From positions 1 through 50,997 of the forward strand of contig JAFZWV010000012.1 of NCBI GenBank assembly GCA_017617035.1: 50,997 nt of DNA, read 5' to 3'. Every line of letters begins with the position of its first letter. The first letter of the stretch is position 1. The notes beneath the pieces were generated by a model. That model saw only the letters and a list, made by a program, of their open reading frames with translations, did no database searches and was not told where the DNA came from. Below are positions 1 to 10,860 of the stretch, one piece after another. This DNA comes from Bacteroidales bacterium (lineage in GTDB: Bacteria > Bacteroidota > Bacteroidia > Bacteroidales > UBA932). The translations under genes were made by a program, and so were the position numbers.

Positions 1-108
1 AGCAGAACAAACTGCACCCCTGAGCCGCTTTTTGCCCGGACTAGGGTCGCCGTCAGACGCGGAGCGTCCTAAGGCGATAGCGGTATCAGGGGTGCAGTTT
101 GTTCTGCT
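1..108. repeat. Structured palindromic element, copy 1
   Basis: The outer arms 1-23 and 86-108 are perfect reverse complements (23 bp). Inside them, GCCGC 24-28 pairs with GCGGT 80-84, CCC 35-37 with GGG 44-46, TCGCC 47-51 with GGCGA 73-77, and GACGC 56-60 with GCGTC 64-68 around a gga loop. The core 22-86 closely matches 13991-14055 (copy 2), but the outer arms are unrelated in sequence between the copies. The element begins 4 nt after the stop codon of the minus-strand gene at 113-1054, so it could act as its 3' end structure or terminator. The left arm starts at base 1, so the element may extend beyond the window. It could be a structured RNA, a REP/MITE-like mobile palindrome, or an insertion into a terminator hairpin. 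Confidence 0.75.
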
Positions 109-112
109 TATT

Positions 113-1054
113 CTAGCGAAGGATTGTTTTGTTAGCTAGATTGATTCGAATTTTGGTCATGGAACTGCCCTTGTAGTAGATCATTGCAAGGGTGGTTTCA
201 TTTTCGAAATAGAAGTTTTTCAGGTACCACTGGGTCTGGCGGTTGGTACAGACGGGTACAGCCCAGACGAGGATATAGTTGCCAGTCGAGGAATTGCGGA
301 CAACAAGGCAGGTATAGCCGCGGGCGTCGATGGCGGCGCACTGGTATTTTCCCTTGCTCTCTTTGCGGGCTGTTTTGAACGCCGCAGCCAGCGAACTTTC
401 GGCTGCGACAGAGCCTATCTCAAAGCGTTTAGCCGATCCCATAGCATTGGGATTGCGCTCCAGCCACCACTCGATAGACTTGTCGGTGAGATAAATATCT
501 TCCGAGAGAACGACCAGACGCTCGTCAGCTGCGACCAATGCGGCCAGATAATCCACCGCAGGAGAGGGATTCTCAACGAAACCGAGGTTCGACATACCCT
601 CTATCTTATAATCCGGCAGAGCCGATGGGCTCAGGAGGTTGCGACCGTTGAAATTGACGGTTTCTACATAGTCTCCTGTCAGACGAACTACGGAAACCAC
701 ATAATCCAAGTCCTTCCCGCCTTCGTTGACCCTCAGATAGGAAAGCAAAGCGTATCTCTCACCGTCGATTGTAACAAGTCCCAAAGAATCGGTCGGAATG
801 ATTTGTTCCGCCTCATCTAAACCAAGGACTATAGGCTCGCCCATCGCAAGCCATTTCTTTCCGGCGAGCCTGAAATGCTTCAGGGTAGCTTCACTCTCGC
901 CGTAAGTCAGACCGACGGTATACAGCCTTTTACCTTCCTGATACTCGACCGTATACTTGCAGTCCTCGCGGGGGTCTACGGCTTTCTTCTTCGCCGCGGA
1001 AGCGGGAAGACAAATCGCGATCAGCGCGAGGACTGTATACAGGCGTTTAAGCAT
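113..1054 (-). CDS. Secreted protein of unknown function
   Basis: The product is 313 aa. A Sec signal peptide is visible (MLKRLYTVLALIAICLPASA, cleavage about residue 20), followed by a lysine-rich stretch and a mainly beta-like soluble sequence with no transmembrane helix. I do not recognise a family and see no catalytic motif. Its ATG overlaps the TAA stop of the trigger factor gene as TAATG at 1052-1056, so the two are probably translationally coupled. It is the last gene of the gyrB-HD-tig cluster. Its TAG stop at 113-115 is followed almost at once by the structured element at 1-108. It is probably periplasmic or surface-exposed. The lack of a lipobox cysteine after the hydrophobic core argues against a lipoprotein. 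Confidence 0.85.
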   Translation of the reverse strand: MLKRLYTVLALIAICLPASAAKKKAVDPREDCKYTVEYQEGKRLYTVGLTYGESEATLKHFRLAGKKWLAMGEPIVLGLDEAEQIIPTDSLGLVTIDGERYALLSYLRVNEGGKDLDYVVSVVRLTGDYVETVNFNGRNLLSPSALPDYKIEGMSNLGFVENPSPAVDYLAALVAADERLVVLSEDIYLTDKSIEWWLERNPNAMGSAKRFEIGSVAAESSLAAAFKTARKESKGKYQCAAIDARGYTCLVVRNSSTGNYILVWAVPVCTNRQTQWYLKNFYFENETTLAMIYYKGSSMTKIRINLANKTILR

Positions 1055-2046
1055 TACTTGAGCTCGCGGAATTTCTCGGAAGTGATCTTCTTGGCCTTGA
1101 GGGTGATGGTCTCCTTGATCTTGGAGAGAACCTTCTGATCCTCGACCTGCTCTGCGAGGCGGTCGATCTGCTTCTGATCGTTAAGAACGTTCTTTACGGC
1201 CTCTGCAATCATATCCTCGGGGACGTTGCCGATACCGTACATGGCGTACTGGTAGGTAACGAAAGCCTTTGCGGCCTCCTCGATATCCTGCTTGGTAATC
1301 TCGAAGCCGAACTTCTTCATGAGGTAACCGCGGACCATCTGCCACTTGAAATCCTCAAGGAATGCCGGGAACTCCTTCTCGAGCTGCTCCTCGGTAACCT
1401 TGCCTTCATTGGCATGGAGAAGCCACCTGCGAAGGAACGCCTCGGGAAGCTCGATGCCTGCCTTAGCGACGTAGAAGTCGCGGATATCTTTATTCAGACG
1501 CCATGCAGCTTCGTCTTTATTGGAAGCCTCGAAACGCTCGGCGACCTCTTTGTCGATCTCCTCGTCGGACTTCTCTTCCTTCTTTCCTTCGTAGTACTTC
1601 TTCATCGAAGCGGCCATATCGGCTTTCTCCTTCGCGGAAACGCTGATGGTATAGGTAGGAACGGAATCTTCCTTCACTACGTCGACGTTGATCTCAGGCG
1701 AAAGGGCGATATCGAACACGAAAACGAAGTCGTTGCCGCTCTGCCAGTCGATTTCAGGCTGATTCTCGCTGCCGAGGGGCTCGCCGAGGATGTGGAGCTT
1801 TTCGTCGTCGATGTACTTGCCGAGCGACTCACCCACTACCTGGTTGACTGCGTCTGCCAGGACCTGTCCGCCATAAACCTTCTGGATGAGGGACATGGGG
1901 ACATTACCCTTACGGAAACCCTTGAAATCTGCGTTGCGCCTTACTTCGGCGAGTTTTTTCCTTTCGATTTCGGCATAGTCTGCCGCTTCTACGTTCATGG
2001 TCAGCTCAAGATTGAGCTTGTCTACCTGTTTCTTTGTGATTTTCAT
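1054..2046 (-). CDS. tig: Trigger factor, short form without PPIase domain
   Basis: Trigger factor is the ribosome-bound chaperone that shields nascent chains near the exit tunnel. The N-terminal ribosome-binding signature is clear: FKGFRKGNVP at about residues 41-50, matching the family GFRxGxxP loop. The C-terminal helical arm region (about 150-330) is rich in E, K and A, as in the family. The protein is 330 aa, whereas usual trigger factors are about 430-450 aa. The sequence passes almost directly from the ribosome-binding domain (ending near the VKEDSVPTY stretch) to the chaperone arms, so the FKBP-like peptidyl-prolyl isomerase domain appears to be absent. It lies 13 nt after the HD-protein gene and its stop overlaps the start of the next gene, so it sits inside an operon. 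Identification is firm; loss of the PPIase domain is inferred from length and from the missing FKBP region. Confidence 0.93.
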   Translation of the reverse strand: MKITKKQVDKLNLELTMNVEAADYAEIERKKLAEVRRNADFKGFRKGNVPMSLIQKVYGGQVLADAVNQVVGESLGKYIDDEKLHILGEPLGSENQPEIDWQSGNDFVFVFDIALSPEINVDVVKEDSVPTYTISVSAKEKADMAASMKKYYEGKKEEKSDEEIDKEVAERFEASNKDEAAWRLNKDIRDFYVAKAGIELPEAFLRRWLLHANEGKVTEEQLEKEFPAFLEDFKWQMVRGYLMKKFGFEITKQDIEEAAKAFVTYQYAMYGIGNVPEDMIAEAVKNVLNDQKQIDRLAEQVEDQKVLSKIKETITLKAKKITSEKFRELK

Positions 2047-2059
2047 ATATCGTATGTAG

Positions 2060-4087
2060 TTATTTTTTTCTTCTGGTCGGGTACTTGATCCTTTCGTGGT
2101 GGATCTGTGCTATGTAGCTCTTTATCACCTGTTTAGCTGTCGTCAGCTCTTTTACGGTGATATCTGCCTCCTCGAGCTGGCCGTCGTCGATCTTATCCTG
2201 GATGAGTCTCTCCACGAGATTGGAGATAGCCTCAGGAGAGTAGTCTCTGAGGGCTCGCGACGCGGCCTCGAGGGTGTCGCAGATCATCAGGATGACCTGC
2301 TCCTTAGTATGGGGCTTACGACCCGGATAGCAGAACTCCGGTTTTTGAGCGGGATCACCGCCCTCCTTAAGGAACTTGTCGTAGAAATATGATACGCAAT
2401 TCGTTCCGTGGTGAGTCAGGATGAAATCCGAGACAACCGTAGGGAGATGGTGGTCGTGGGCCAGTTCCATTCCGTCTGTGACATGCTTGATGATGTCCTG
2501 GGCGCTTTGTAACGGAGTAAGTTCGGAGTGATATTTTGCTTCATCGGAAGTGATGAGCGATTCATTCTCCACAAAGCAGAGAGGGTTGTTCATCTTACCG
2601 ATGTCGTGATACAAAGCTCCCACTTTCACCAGCGACTCGTCCGCTCCTATCGCACGGGCGATTGACTGGGCAAGAGCCGAAACCTGCAGCGAATGCTGGA
2701 AGGTACCGGGCGCCTGCTTCTCCAGATCGCGAAGCAGTTCGTTGGAATTCTCTGCAAGTTCATCGAGGCGCGAAGTGGAAACCAGATTGAATATCCTCTC
2801 CATCAGATAGATGATGGGATATGCGGCAATCTGGAGGAACGCTGCGACCAGCAGGAATATGAAGTCGTTCGGGAAATTCAGGGTTACCAGTCCGGTGAGG
2901 CTGCATGCGAAATAGACCAGGGCGCTGATTACGAATGTGACAATGGCCAGCACAAACTGCTTGACTCCGCGTGAGAAGTAATTGAACACGTAGAGGGTCA
3001 CTGTGCCGGAAGCAACATACATAAGGAATAGCGCCTGACCGTTAGATGCGAAAAGCAGCAACGGGAGCAGCGACACTATGTAGACCGGATAGATGACTCT
3101 GGTCCTGAAGAAAGCCTTGAGGTAAAGCGCGAATACCGGGAACGGTACCAGGAGTAACCACTTGGGCCAAAGCCTTATGAAGGACATCTCCAGGGCCGCC
3201 ATCAGGGCAAAGAGCGTAAGGATGTACAGATATCTGTTGTAATCCTTGAACACAAGCGGATTCGAGAAATGAATCGCGAAATAGAAGCAGACCAGGATAG
3301 CCAGACATATGAGGATGTTAGCCAGCCAGAACTGCCAGTCTTTTCCGCCGGAGAGCACGCTGTGTTCGTATTCCGCTTTGTAGGAATCAAGAACCTGGGC
3401 AAGTTCTTCGGTAACTATATCCCCCTTCGAGATTATGACATCACCTGCTCTGACAAAGCCAACAGTCTCAGAGACAGTGTTTTCTGTCTGACTGCTGACA
3501 AGTGAAGTAAGCTGCTCGTCAAATACCAGATTGGGAGCAATCAGTTCATACGCCCCGCAAGCGCGAAGCACAGAATCCGCCCTCATCTCCGGAAAAGCCT
3601 CCGTCACCTTGGCGAGCAAGGCAGTACGGGCTGATGCAAGTCCATAAAGTTCGGTGGCGGGCACTTTTTGTGCGCGCTTGTCTTTCTGGACATAGGCTAT
3701 TTCCTGGCCTTCGAGGGCAGTGAGACCGGCATCTGAAACAACACCTTTGGCGTAGATACCCCTGAGCGAGGATACTATCGCCGGCTCAAGTTCGGGATAC
3801 GCCAGATAATCGAGGCCCGAAGCCTTAGCCAGGTTCTCGGCGGCCACAGCCTCAGAAAGCTTGAAATAAGGCGGGCGGACCGAGGAATTTCTAAGGGCCT
3901 CCTCGGCTTTCTGGGCTTCGGTCTTGAGGATGGGGAAATCCAATCTGGCGCGACAGGTCTCATACTGCCACACCGAGCCTTTCCTGTATTCATAACTCCA
4001 TTTCGCTGTCCTTGGCGTGAAGGCTATCAAGACGGCGAAAAGAAAAATGAGAGGCGAAAAGACCTTGAGTCTGAAGGGTATTTTCAT
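2060..4087 (-). CDS. 7TM-HD family phosphodiesterase (PgpH-like)
   Basis: The 675-aa protein has one N-terminal membrane anchor (about 8-27), a large extracytoplasmic 7TMR-HDED-type region (about 30-240), a block of about seven membrane segments (about 250-430) and a cytoplasmic HD domain. Metal-binding residues are visible: H465 in the HSLQV motif, H494-D495 in YHDIGK, and later H residues in HDHHLP and LTHHG. Members of this family, such as Listeria PgpH, hydrolyse cyclic di-AMP, a regulator of potassium and cell-wall homeostasis. That substrate is inferred from family membership only. The gene starts 4 nt after the gyrB stop and precedes tig, which is compatible with one transcript. The TrkH gene elsewhere in this window would be a plausible physiological partner for a c-di-AMP enzyme, but nothing in the sequence links them. 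Confidence 0.9.
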   Translation of the reverse strand: MKIPFRLKVFSPLIFLFAVLIAFTPRTAKWSYEYRKGSVWQYETCRARLDFPILKTEAQKAEEALRNSSVRPPYFKLSEAVAAENLAKASGLDYLAYPELEPAIVSSLRGIYAKGVVSDAGLTALEGQEIAYVQKDKRAQKVPATELYGLASARTALLAKVTEAFPEMRADSVLRACGAYELIAPNLVFDEQLTSLVSSQTENTVSETVGFVRAGDVIISKGDIVTEELAQVLDSYKAEYEHSVLSGGKDWQFWLANILICLAILVCFYFAIHFSNPLVFKDYNRYLYILTLFALMAALEMSFIRLWPKWLLLVPFPVFALYLKAFFRTRVIYPVYIVSLLPLLLFASNGQALFLMYVASGTVTLYVFNYFSRGVKQFVLAIVTFVISALVYFACSLTGLVTLNFPNDFIFLLVAAFLQIAAYPIIYLMERIFNLVSTSRLDELAENSNELLRDLEKQAPGTFQHSLQVSALAQSIARAIGADESLVKVGALYHDIGKMNNPLCFVENESLITSDEAKYHSELTPLQSAQDIIKHVTDGMELAHDHHLPTVVSDFILTHHGTNCVSYFYDKFLKEGGDPAQKPEFCYPGRKPHTKEQVILMICDTLEAASRALRDYSPEAISNLVERLIQDKIDDGQLEEADITVKELTTAKQVIKSYIAQIHHERIKYPTRRKK

Positions 4088-4091
4088 CCGG

Positions 4092-6113
<2,022 letters not shown>

Positions 6114-6126
6114 TTAAAAAAGTGCG

Positions 6127-6134
6127 CGAATTTA
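6127..6134 (-). promoter_or_regulatory. Possible -7 box for gyrB
   Basis: The minus strand reads TAAATTCG, one base from the Bacteroidota -7 consensus TAnnTTTG, 25 nt before the gyrB ATG in the 40-nt gap after the beta-barrel gene. No clear -33 element is seen. Confidence 0.4.
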
Positions 6135-6141
6135 CTAAAAA

Positions 6142-7797
6142 TTATCTGAAATTCAGACATAAACCGGCGGTGACATGGACGCCGTGTTCCGCTATGAACG
6201 GAACCTTCTCTATAGTCTGATTGAGGAGGTTGCCTCCGCGGACCCAGAGCGACAATACCTGTCCGAATTTGTACTCGCCGTAAAGGCCGAGGTCATACCA
6301 TGCAGGCAGTGTATAGGTCACGGGGGTAGCGGCCGAAGATGTCATCTTGCGGGCCAGGGCCATATCGAGCGAAGCGCCCAGATAGATGCGCCTGCGCAGG
6401 TTGTATGTAAGGCTGAAGTCCGACGAGAACATTGGCAGATCAAATACGTCTGCAAGTCCTGCTATGTCGGTCTTCCTATAGTGCAGTCCCGTCTCGAATT
6501 CAAGGGAGCGGAGGTCGAGAACTGCAGTAAAGTCTCCATAAGTCATATCGTAGTCGGCGAACTTGACGACAGCACTGTTCGCCGCTGCGTTAATGCCATC
6601 CAGAGGCGAATTCTCAAGCGCCGCGTGGCCGAAACGGAGGTCATATTCGAACAGAGAGCTTATGCTGCCGGTCAAACCTACGAAGGCATTGTATTTCTCA
6701 CGGGAGAACCTAAGGTCGTCATAGGCCTCTGCTGCATCGTAGTGGAAGTGATGGTTGCGCCTCTTGAGCCTCGAATAGGAGTTCAGTTCGTCGCCGCCTG
6801 TTACGCCTGCGAACAGATCCAGTTTGTCGCCCACCATCTTGATATCGATCTTGAGATGGGGATAGACATAGAACTGGTTGTTGGCCATCCTGTTGATGAA
6901 TGAGAACTTGGCTCCGGTCGAGAAATGGAATTTCCACAAATCGAAATCGACCTTCGGAGTTGTAGCGATATTGTAAATAGCCGAACTCAGGGCTCCGTAA
7001 TAGCCAGTGTAGCCTGTATTGAAGTCCATGGCGAAGCCTACCGGGGCCTCCGAAACCGGAGCGAGAGTTCCCCTGATAACGAACTTGCTCTCCTTAAGGG
7101 CGGCGACAGCATTCTCTACCGCCATGTTGTAGCGAGCCTCGACATCGTAGGCCATGAAGTTATCGGCCCAATCGGCAGAGGCTATTCTAATCTGGCCACC
7201 GAAGTCGTGGTATGTTCCTGCGGTAATAATCTCATCCCTGACAAAAAGGCCGTTGTATGCGACATTGAACATGAGGTCTGTCTTGGCGAGCCTAAGGGTA
7301 CCCTGAATACCGGCGCGCTCGGAGAGGTCCATTCCATCGTAGGTAGAAGTTCCATCCCACCTGATGGTATTGTCGAAATGCCTGTAGGGTCCATAATAGC
7401 CCTGGAAGTCCTGATACGCAGTGATGGCGAACTTCCCTTTAGTACGGGGAGACAGGACTGCGGTAGCCACCGGATGAAGGGTGTAACCCGCACCCAGGTT
7501 CATGAAGAAGACCGAGCGTTTCTCGCGGGTCGTCTGCGGGATGAACATGATGTTGTACGGAGTGAAGTCGTAAGAGCCTTTGTAGGGCTTTGCGAACACG
7601 TCGTAGTCGAAATTGAGGTTGAATTGCACCACTGAATCCGGAACGGCCGGGTCTACGACTACCTTGTTGTAATCGTCGACCGAAGACAGGAAGTCGTTGG
7701 TAACCTCAACACTCGGGTTGATGGTCTGGGCCATCGAAACGCCGCAGGCGATGAGCGCCAGGAGCGCGCTGAGTATGATATGTCTGGTTTTCATCAT
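6142..7797 (-). CDS. Outer-membrane beta-barrel protein, TonB-receptor-like
   Basis: The 551-aa protein has a signal peptide ending near GVSMAQ (about residue 24) and then many alternating hydrophobic/aromatic strands (for example FFMNLGAGYTLHP, KFAITAYQDFQGYYG, DLGLYGEYKFGQVLSLWVRG). It ends in the terminal strand GLCLNFR. The NLLNQ turn near the C terminus resembles the last strands of TonB-dependent receptors, but there is no plug domain or TonB box, so it is not a complete receptor. It is probably an outer-membrane barrel of unknown cargo. Its ATG lies 7 nt after the stop of the TPR gene, which suggests that the exported TPR protein and the barrel work together, for instance as an envelope assembly or secretion pair. 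The partnership is inference from gene order. Confidence 0.8.
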   Translation of the reverse strand: MMKTRHIILSALLALIACGVSMAQTINPSVEVTNDFLSSVDDYNKVVVDPAVPDSVVQFNLNFDYDVFAKPYKGSYDFTPYNIMFIPQTTREKRSVFFMNLGAGYTLHPVATAVLSPRTKGKFAITAYQDFQGYYGPYRHFDNTIRWDGTSTYDGMDLSERAGIQGTLRLAKTDLMFNVAYNGLFVRDEIITAGTYHDFGGQIRIASADWADNFMAYDVEARYNMAVENAVAALKESKFVIRGTLAPVSEAPVGFAMDFNTGYTGYYGALSSAIYNIATTPKVDFDLWKFHFSTGAKFSFINRMANNQFYVYPHLKIDIKMVGDKLDLFAGVTGGDELNSYSRLKRRNHHFHYDAAEAYDDLRFSREKYNAFVGLTGSISSLFEYDLRFGHAALENSPLDGINAAANSAVVKFADYDMTYGDFTAVLDLRSLEFETGLHYRKTDIAGLADVFDLPMFSSDFSLTYNLRRRIYLGASLDMALARKMTSSAATPVTYTLPAWYDLGLYGEYKFGQVLSLWVRGGNLLNQTIEKVPFIAEHGVHVTAGLCLNFR

Positions 7798-7804
7798 TTT
7801 CGGA

Positions 7805-10762
7805 TCAGAGGGTTGATAATTTGTGTTCGACTGCCTCGAGGACGTCGTCGCCCTCTTGCGTAGGAGTATATCCGTCGCGGACGCTTTCGTAAGTCACGAC
7901 GGCCTGCTCGATATTGCCCCTTTCCACGAAGGAGTCTCCGAGCACTATGAATGCCTTGGCAAGCCAGTAGGACTGGTCCCCTGCCTTAGAGGCGAAATCG
8001 TAGACGAGATTCTCGACCTCGGCGAAGTTGCCGCCGTCGAACGTAGACTGGATAATGAGGTAACGCGCCTCTGCGCCCTCGGAAGTGGAAGGTTCTGCTG
8101 CGAGTCTGCGCAGAATCTTGAAGGCTTCGTCGCGCTGGCTCATGGTCATGTAGGACTTGGCCTGGATATACAGGGCCTCACGGCGAAGGGCCGGAGTATC
8201 AGCGCTGGTCTCAACCGATTTGGCAGAAGAGATTGCCTCAGAGTACATTCTGGCCCGGTAGGCAGAACGCATCTTACCTGCAAGGGCGTCCAGTTTGCTG
8301 GAGAGCATCTCTCTCTGGGCGAGGAGGCTCGAATAAGCGGCGAATGCATCCTCGAAGTGCTCCAGAGAGTAGGACAGCCCGGCATAATTGACCATGGCCA
8401 GTTCAGCATAAGAACCGCTCAGGCCTTCGTCGATGGCCTTGCGATAGTGTTCGCAGGCTTTCTCTTTCTGGCCTAAGTTCTTGTAGGATTCGGCCATGTA
8501 ATAATACGCAGTCGGGACGTTCTTGGCGTCGGGATAGGTAGTGATAAAGCGTATGAACGACGATACCGCGACAGAATAGTTGCCGGCCAGGAAGACCTGC
8601 TCCGCGGTATTGTAATAGAGCTGCATCTTATCGGCCTCGCTGGTTCCGACCGTGAGATTATTGGCCTCGAGGTACTCGATATACTTCTCAGGCTGCTTTT
8701 TAGCATTGTAGATAGACTGGATCGAGAGGAGGGCGTCGTTGGAGTACTCAGTACCCGGAAGTTCGGCAACCACCCTCTTATAGCAGTCAAGGGCCTCGTC
8801 GAACTTCGAAGAATTCCTGAGGACCATACCCTTACCCATCAGAGCCTTTGCAATGTACTCTTTGTCGGTAGTATTGTCTTCCAGAAGCGCAAAGACACTG
8901 ATTGCCATTTCAGGATCTCCGACTTCGTTGTATGCCCTTCCCAGTTCGTAGAGAGCCTGGTTGTAGTATTTGCTGCCGGGGACGGCGTTCTTGACTTTCG
9001 ACAAGGCATTTACCTTACGGGCCTTATCTCCGACCAGACCGTATGCTACACCCTGATGATAATAAGCATAGAGATCAGTTGCAGACGGCGGGTATTCCTT
9101 GATATACGCCTCATAACCGGCTGCGGCGCCAGCGTAATCCTTGCGGGCGAAATCGCAATCTGCACGCCTCAGCAAAGCGTCGGGCCTGGCAATGGCATCC
9201 CTGGTTCTGAGGTAAGTGTCGAACCACTTCGCGGCTCCGGCGTAATCGCCCTGCTTGAAATAAGTATATGCGATACTGTATGGGATTAGTTTGCCTTCCT
9301 GACGGCCATCCAGAGCCGAGAGGTTATACAGGTCGTTGTAAAGCTTAAGAGCCTCCTTATACTGCTCCGTTCTGTAATAGGTCTCGGCGAGGGTATACCT
9401 GCAGAGCTGATTAAAACGGTCACTCTTCGGGAAATAATACGCCGAAGCGGCCTTAAGGTAGCGGACGGCGTCTTTATAAGCGCCCTGACGGATCAGCTGA
9501 TCCGCCCTGAGGTAGTTGGCCTTAACGTAATTGATTTTCTGGGGATCAGTAAGGTCGTCGATATTGTCGTAAGCCTCAACCGCTGCCGCATAATCCTTTT
9601 TCTTAAGAGCAGACATGGCCAGATAGTCGTAAATCATCTCGCCCTTTCGGGAAGTGTTGTACTTGGCAATGTAGTCTGCAAAGACGGAATCGTCGCTGTT
9701 GAGGTCGAAGGCAAGTTTTGCGTAGTTGAAGAAGGCATCTTCCTTAATGACGTCGTCGTAATCCTTCGCAGAGGCTTCCTGGAAGCAAGTAAGAGCCTTA
9801 ACCTTATTCTTGAGTTTGATGTAGGAATGGCCCAGCTGATAGGAAGCGATCTGGCCTATGGAGTCGGTCCTGTCTGTCATCTGCTCGAAGTACCTGATTG
9901 CATTGGTGTAGTCTCCGAGTGCATAATAAACCGAGCCGGCGTGGAAATAATCCGAGCTGGAGCCAGCCGAAATGTTTTCCCATCCAAGATACTCCTTCGC
10001 TTTACCGGCATCGCCTACAACCAGATAGGACTCGGAAAGGAGCCTGGACATGTGCTGCTTGCTTTCCGGAGTAAGCTCGGGGAAGATTTTCTCGCCGTTG
10101 GTGACCACATAATTGTAGTCCTTCATCATGAAGTGACAATCGACAAGGTAGAACTCGCTTAGAACGCGGAAACGTTCGTCTGTCTTAGTCAGCTCGAACC
10201 ACGATGCGGCCTTCTCGAAATCGCTCTGTCCGTAGGCTATGCTACCGAGGGCAAAGCGCGAGGGGTTCATGTACTGCGATTCGCGGGAAGTACACTCGAG
10301 GAAGCAGTCCGCGGCTTCATCCATATTGCCGACATTGTATGCGGCAAAGCCCTTTTTATACCAATACTCGCTGACTTCGGCCCTCGAGAGGCGGTTCTTG
10401 CTGACCTTTGCAAACTCTTCCGAGGCTTTGTCGTACTCGCCTTCGTCGAAGAGGAGCAGAGCATATTCGAAGTGAACTGCGGAGTTGATCATGGTCTTGG
10501 GGTGAGCGGCGTCCATAGCCTCCACCCTCCGGCCGCAGTTGCGGCTGCGAAGTTTTACTGCACAAAGCAGAGCATAGTCTTGGCATAAATCGTCTCCGGT
10601 CTGCAGCTCGAACAGGGCCATAGCCCTTTCGTACATACCGTGGCGGTACATATCCAGCGCTGTTTTATAAGCTTTCGTATCTTTTGAGAAAGCCGAAGGG
10701 GTGCTCAGCAGAGCGAGAACCGCCGCAAGAACGGCGAACTTTCGTAGCGGGAAAACCCTCAT
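7805..10762 (-). CDS. Large exported tetratricopeptide-repeat protein
   Basis: The 985-aa protein has a signal peptide (MRVFPLRKFAVLAAVLALLS, ending near SAFS) followed by TPR units almost to the end. Recurrent patterns are visible, such as YDKASEEFAKVS, GNMDEAADCFLEC, GDYTNAIRYFEQ, KDYAGAAAGYEAYI, KFDEALDCYKRVV and GNIEQAVVTYESV. Some of these resemble the YbgF/BamD style of periplasmic TPR. Such proteins act as protein-interaction scaffolds in the periplasm. No enzymatic domain is visible. It is the first gene of a two-gene unit with the beta-barrel gene 7 nt downstream, and it is divergent from ftsE. A -7 box lies at 10800-10807. Confidence 0.88.
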   Translation of the reverse strand: MRVFPLRKFAVLAAVLALLSTPSAFSKDTKAYKTALDMYRHGMYERAMALFELQTGDDLCQDYALLCAVKLRSRNCGRRVEAMDAAHPKTMINSAVHFEYALLLFDEGEYDKASEEFAKVSKNRLSRAEVSEYWYKKGFAAYNVGNMDEAADCFLECTSRESQYMNPSRFALGSIAYGQSDFEKAASWFELTKTDERFRVLSEFYLVDCHFMMKDYNYVVTNGEKIFPELTPESKQHMSRLLSESYLVVGDAGKAKEYLGWENISAGSSSDYFHAGSVYYALGDYTNAIRYFEQMTDRTDSIGQIASYQLGHSYIKLKNKVKALTCFQEASAKDYDDVIKEDAFFNYAKLAFDLNSDDSVFADYIAKYNTSRKGEMIYDYLAMSALKKKDYAAAVEAYDNIDDLTDPQKINYVKANYLRADQLIRQGAYKDAVRYLKAASAYYFPKSDRFNQLCRYTLAETYYRTEQYKEALKLYNDLYNLSALDGRQEGKLIPYSIAYTYFKQGDYAGAAKWFDTYLRTRDAIARPDALLRRADCDFARKDYAGAAAGYEAYIKEYPPSATDLYAYYHQGVAYGLVGDKARKVNALSKVKNAVPGSKYYNQALYELGRAYNEVGDPEMAISVFALLEDNTTDKEYIAKALMGKGMVLRNSSKFDEALDCYKRVVAELPGTEYSNDALLSIQSIYNAKKQPEKYIEYLEANNLTVGTSEADKMQLYYNTAEQVFLAGNYSVAVSSFIRFITTYPDAKNVPTAYYYMAESYKNLGQKEKACEHYRKAIDEGLSGSYAELAMVNYAGLSYSLEHFEDAFAAYSSLLAQREMLSSKLDALAGKMRSAYRARMYSEAISSAKSVETSADTPALRREALYIQAKSYMTMSQRDEAFKILRRLAAEPSTSEGAEARYLIIQSTFDGGNFAEVENLVYDFASKAGDQSYWLAKAFIVLGDSFVERGNIEQAVVTYESVRDGYTPTQEGDDVLEAVEHKLSTL

Positions 10763-10799
10763 ATGTTTTAGCTAATTTTTATTAACGTTTCCAATCTTA

Positions 10800-10807
10800 C
10801 AAATTTA
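10800..10807 (-). promoter_or_regulatory. -7 box for the TPR/barrel operon
   Basis: The minus strand reads TAAATTTG, an exact match to TAnnTTTG, about 38 nt before the ATG at 10762. It lies only 13 bp from the oppositely oriented ftsE box, so the two divergent promoters overlap in their upstream regions. No convincing -33 box is seen. Confidence 0.6.
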
Positions 10808-10820
10808 CTAAAAATGTCGC

Positions 10821-10828
10821 TATATTTG
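10821..10828 (+). promoter_or_regulatory. -7 box for ftsE-nth
   Basis: TATATTTG matches the Bacteroidota -7 consensus exactly. Transcription would begin about 10835, which rules against the GTG at 10831 as the ftsE start and supports the ATG at 10861. Confidence 0.6.
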
Positions 10829-10860
10829 TAGTGTTTCACTACAAAAATTTCAAGTTTTTG

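Noticed and set aside
10831-10860. GTG start giving FtsE ten more residues
   Set aside because: It lies at the expected transcription start behind the -7 box at 10821-10828, and the ATG at 10861 gives the usual FtsE N terminus.
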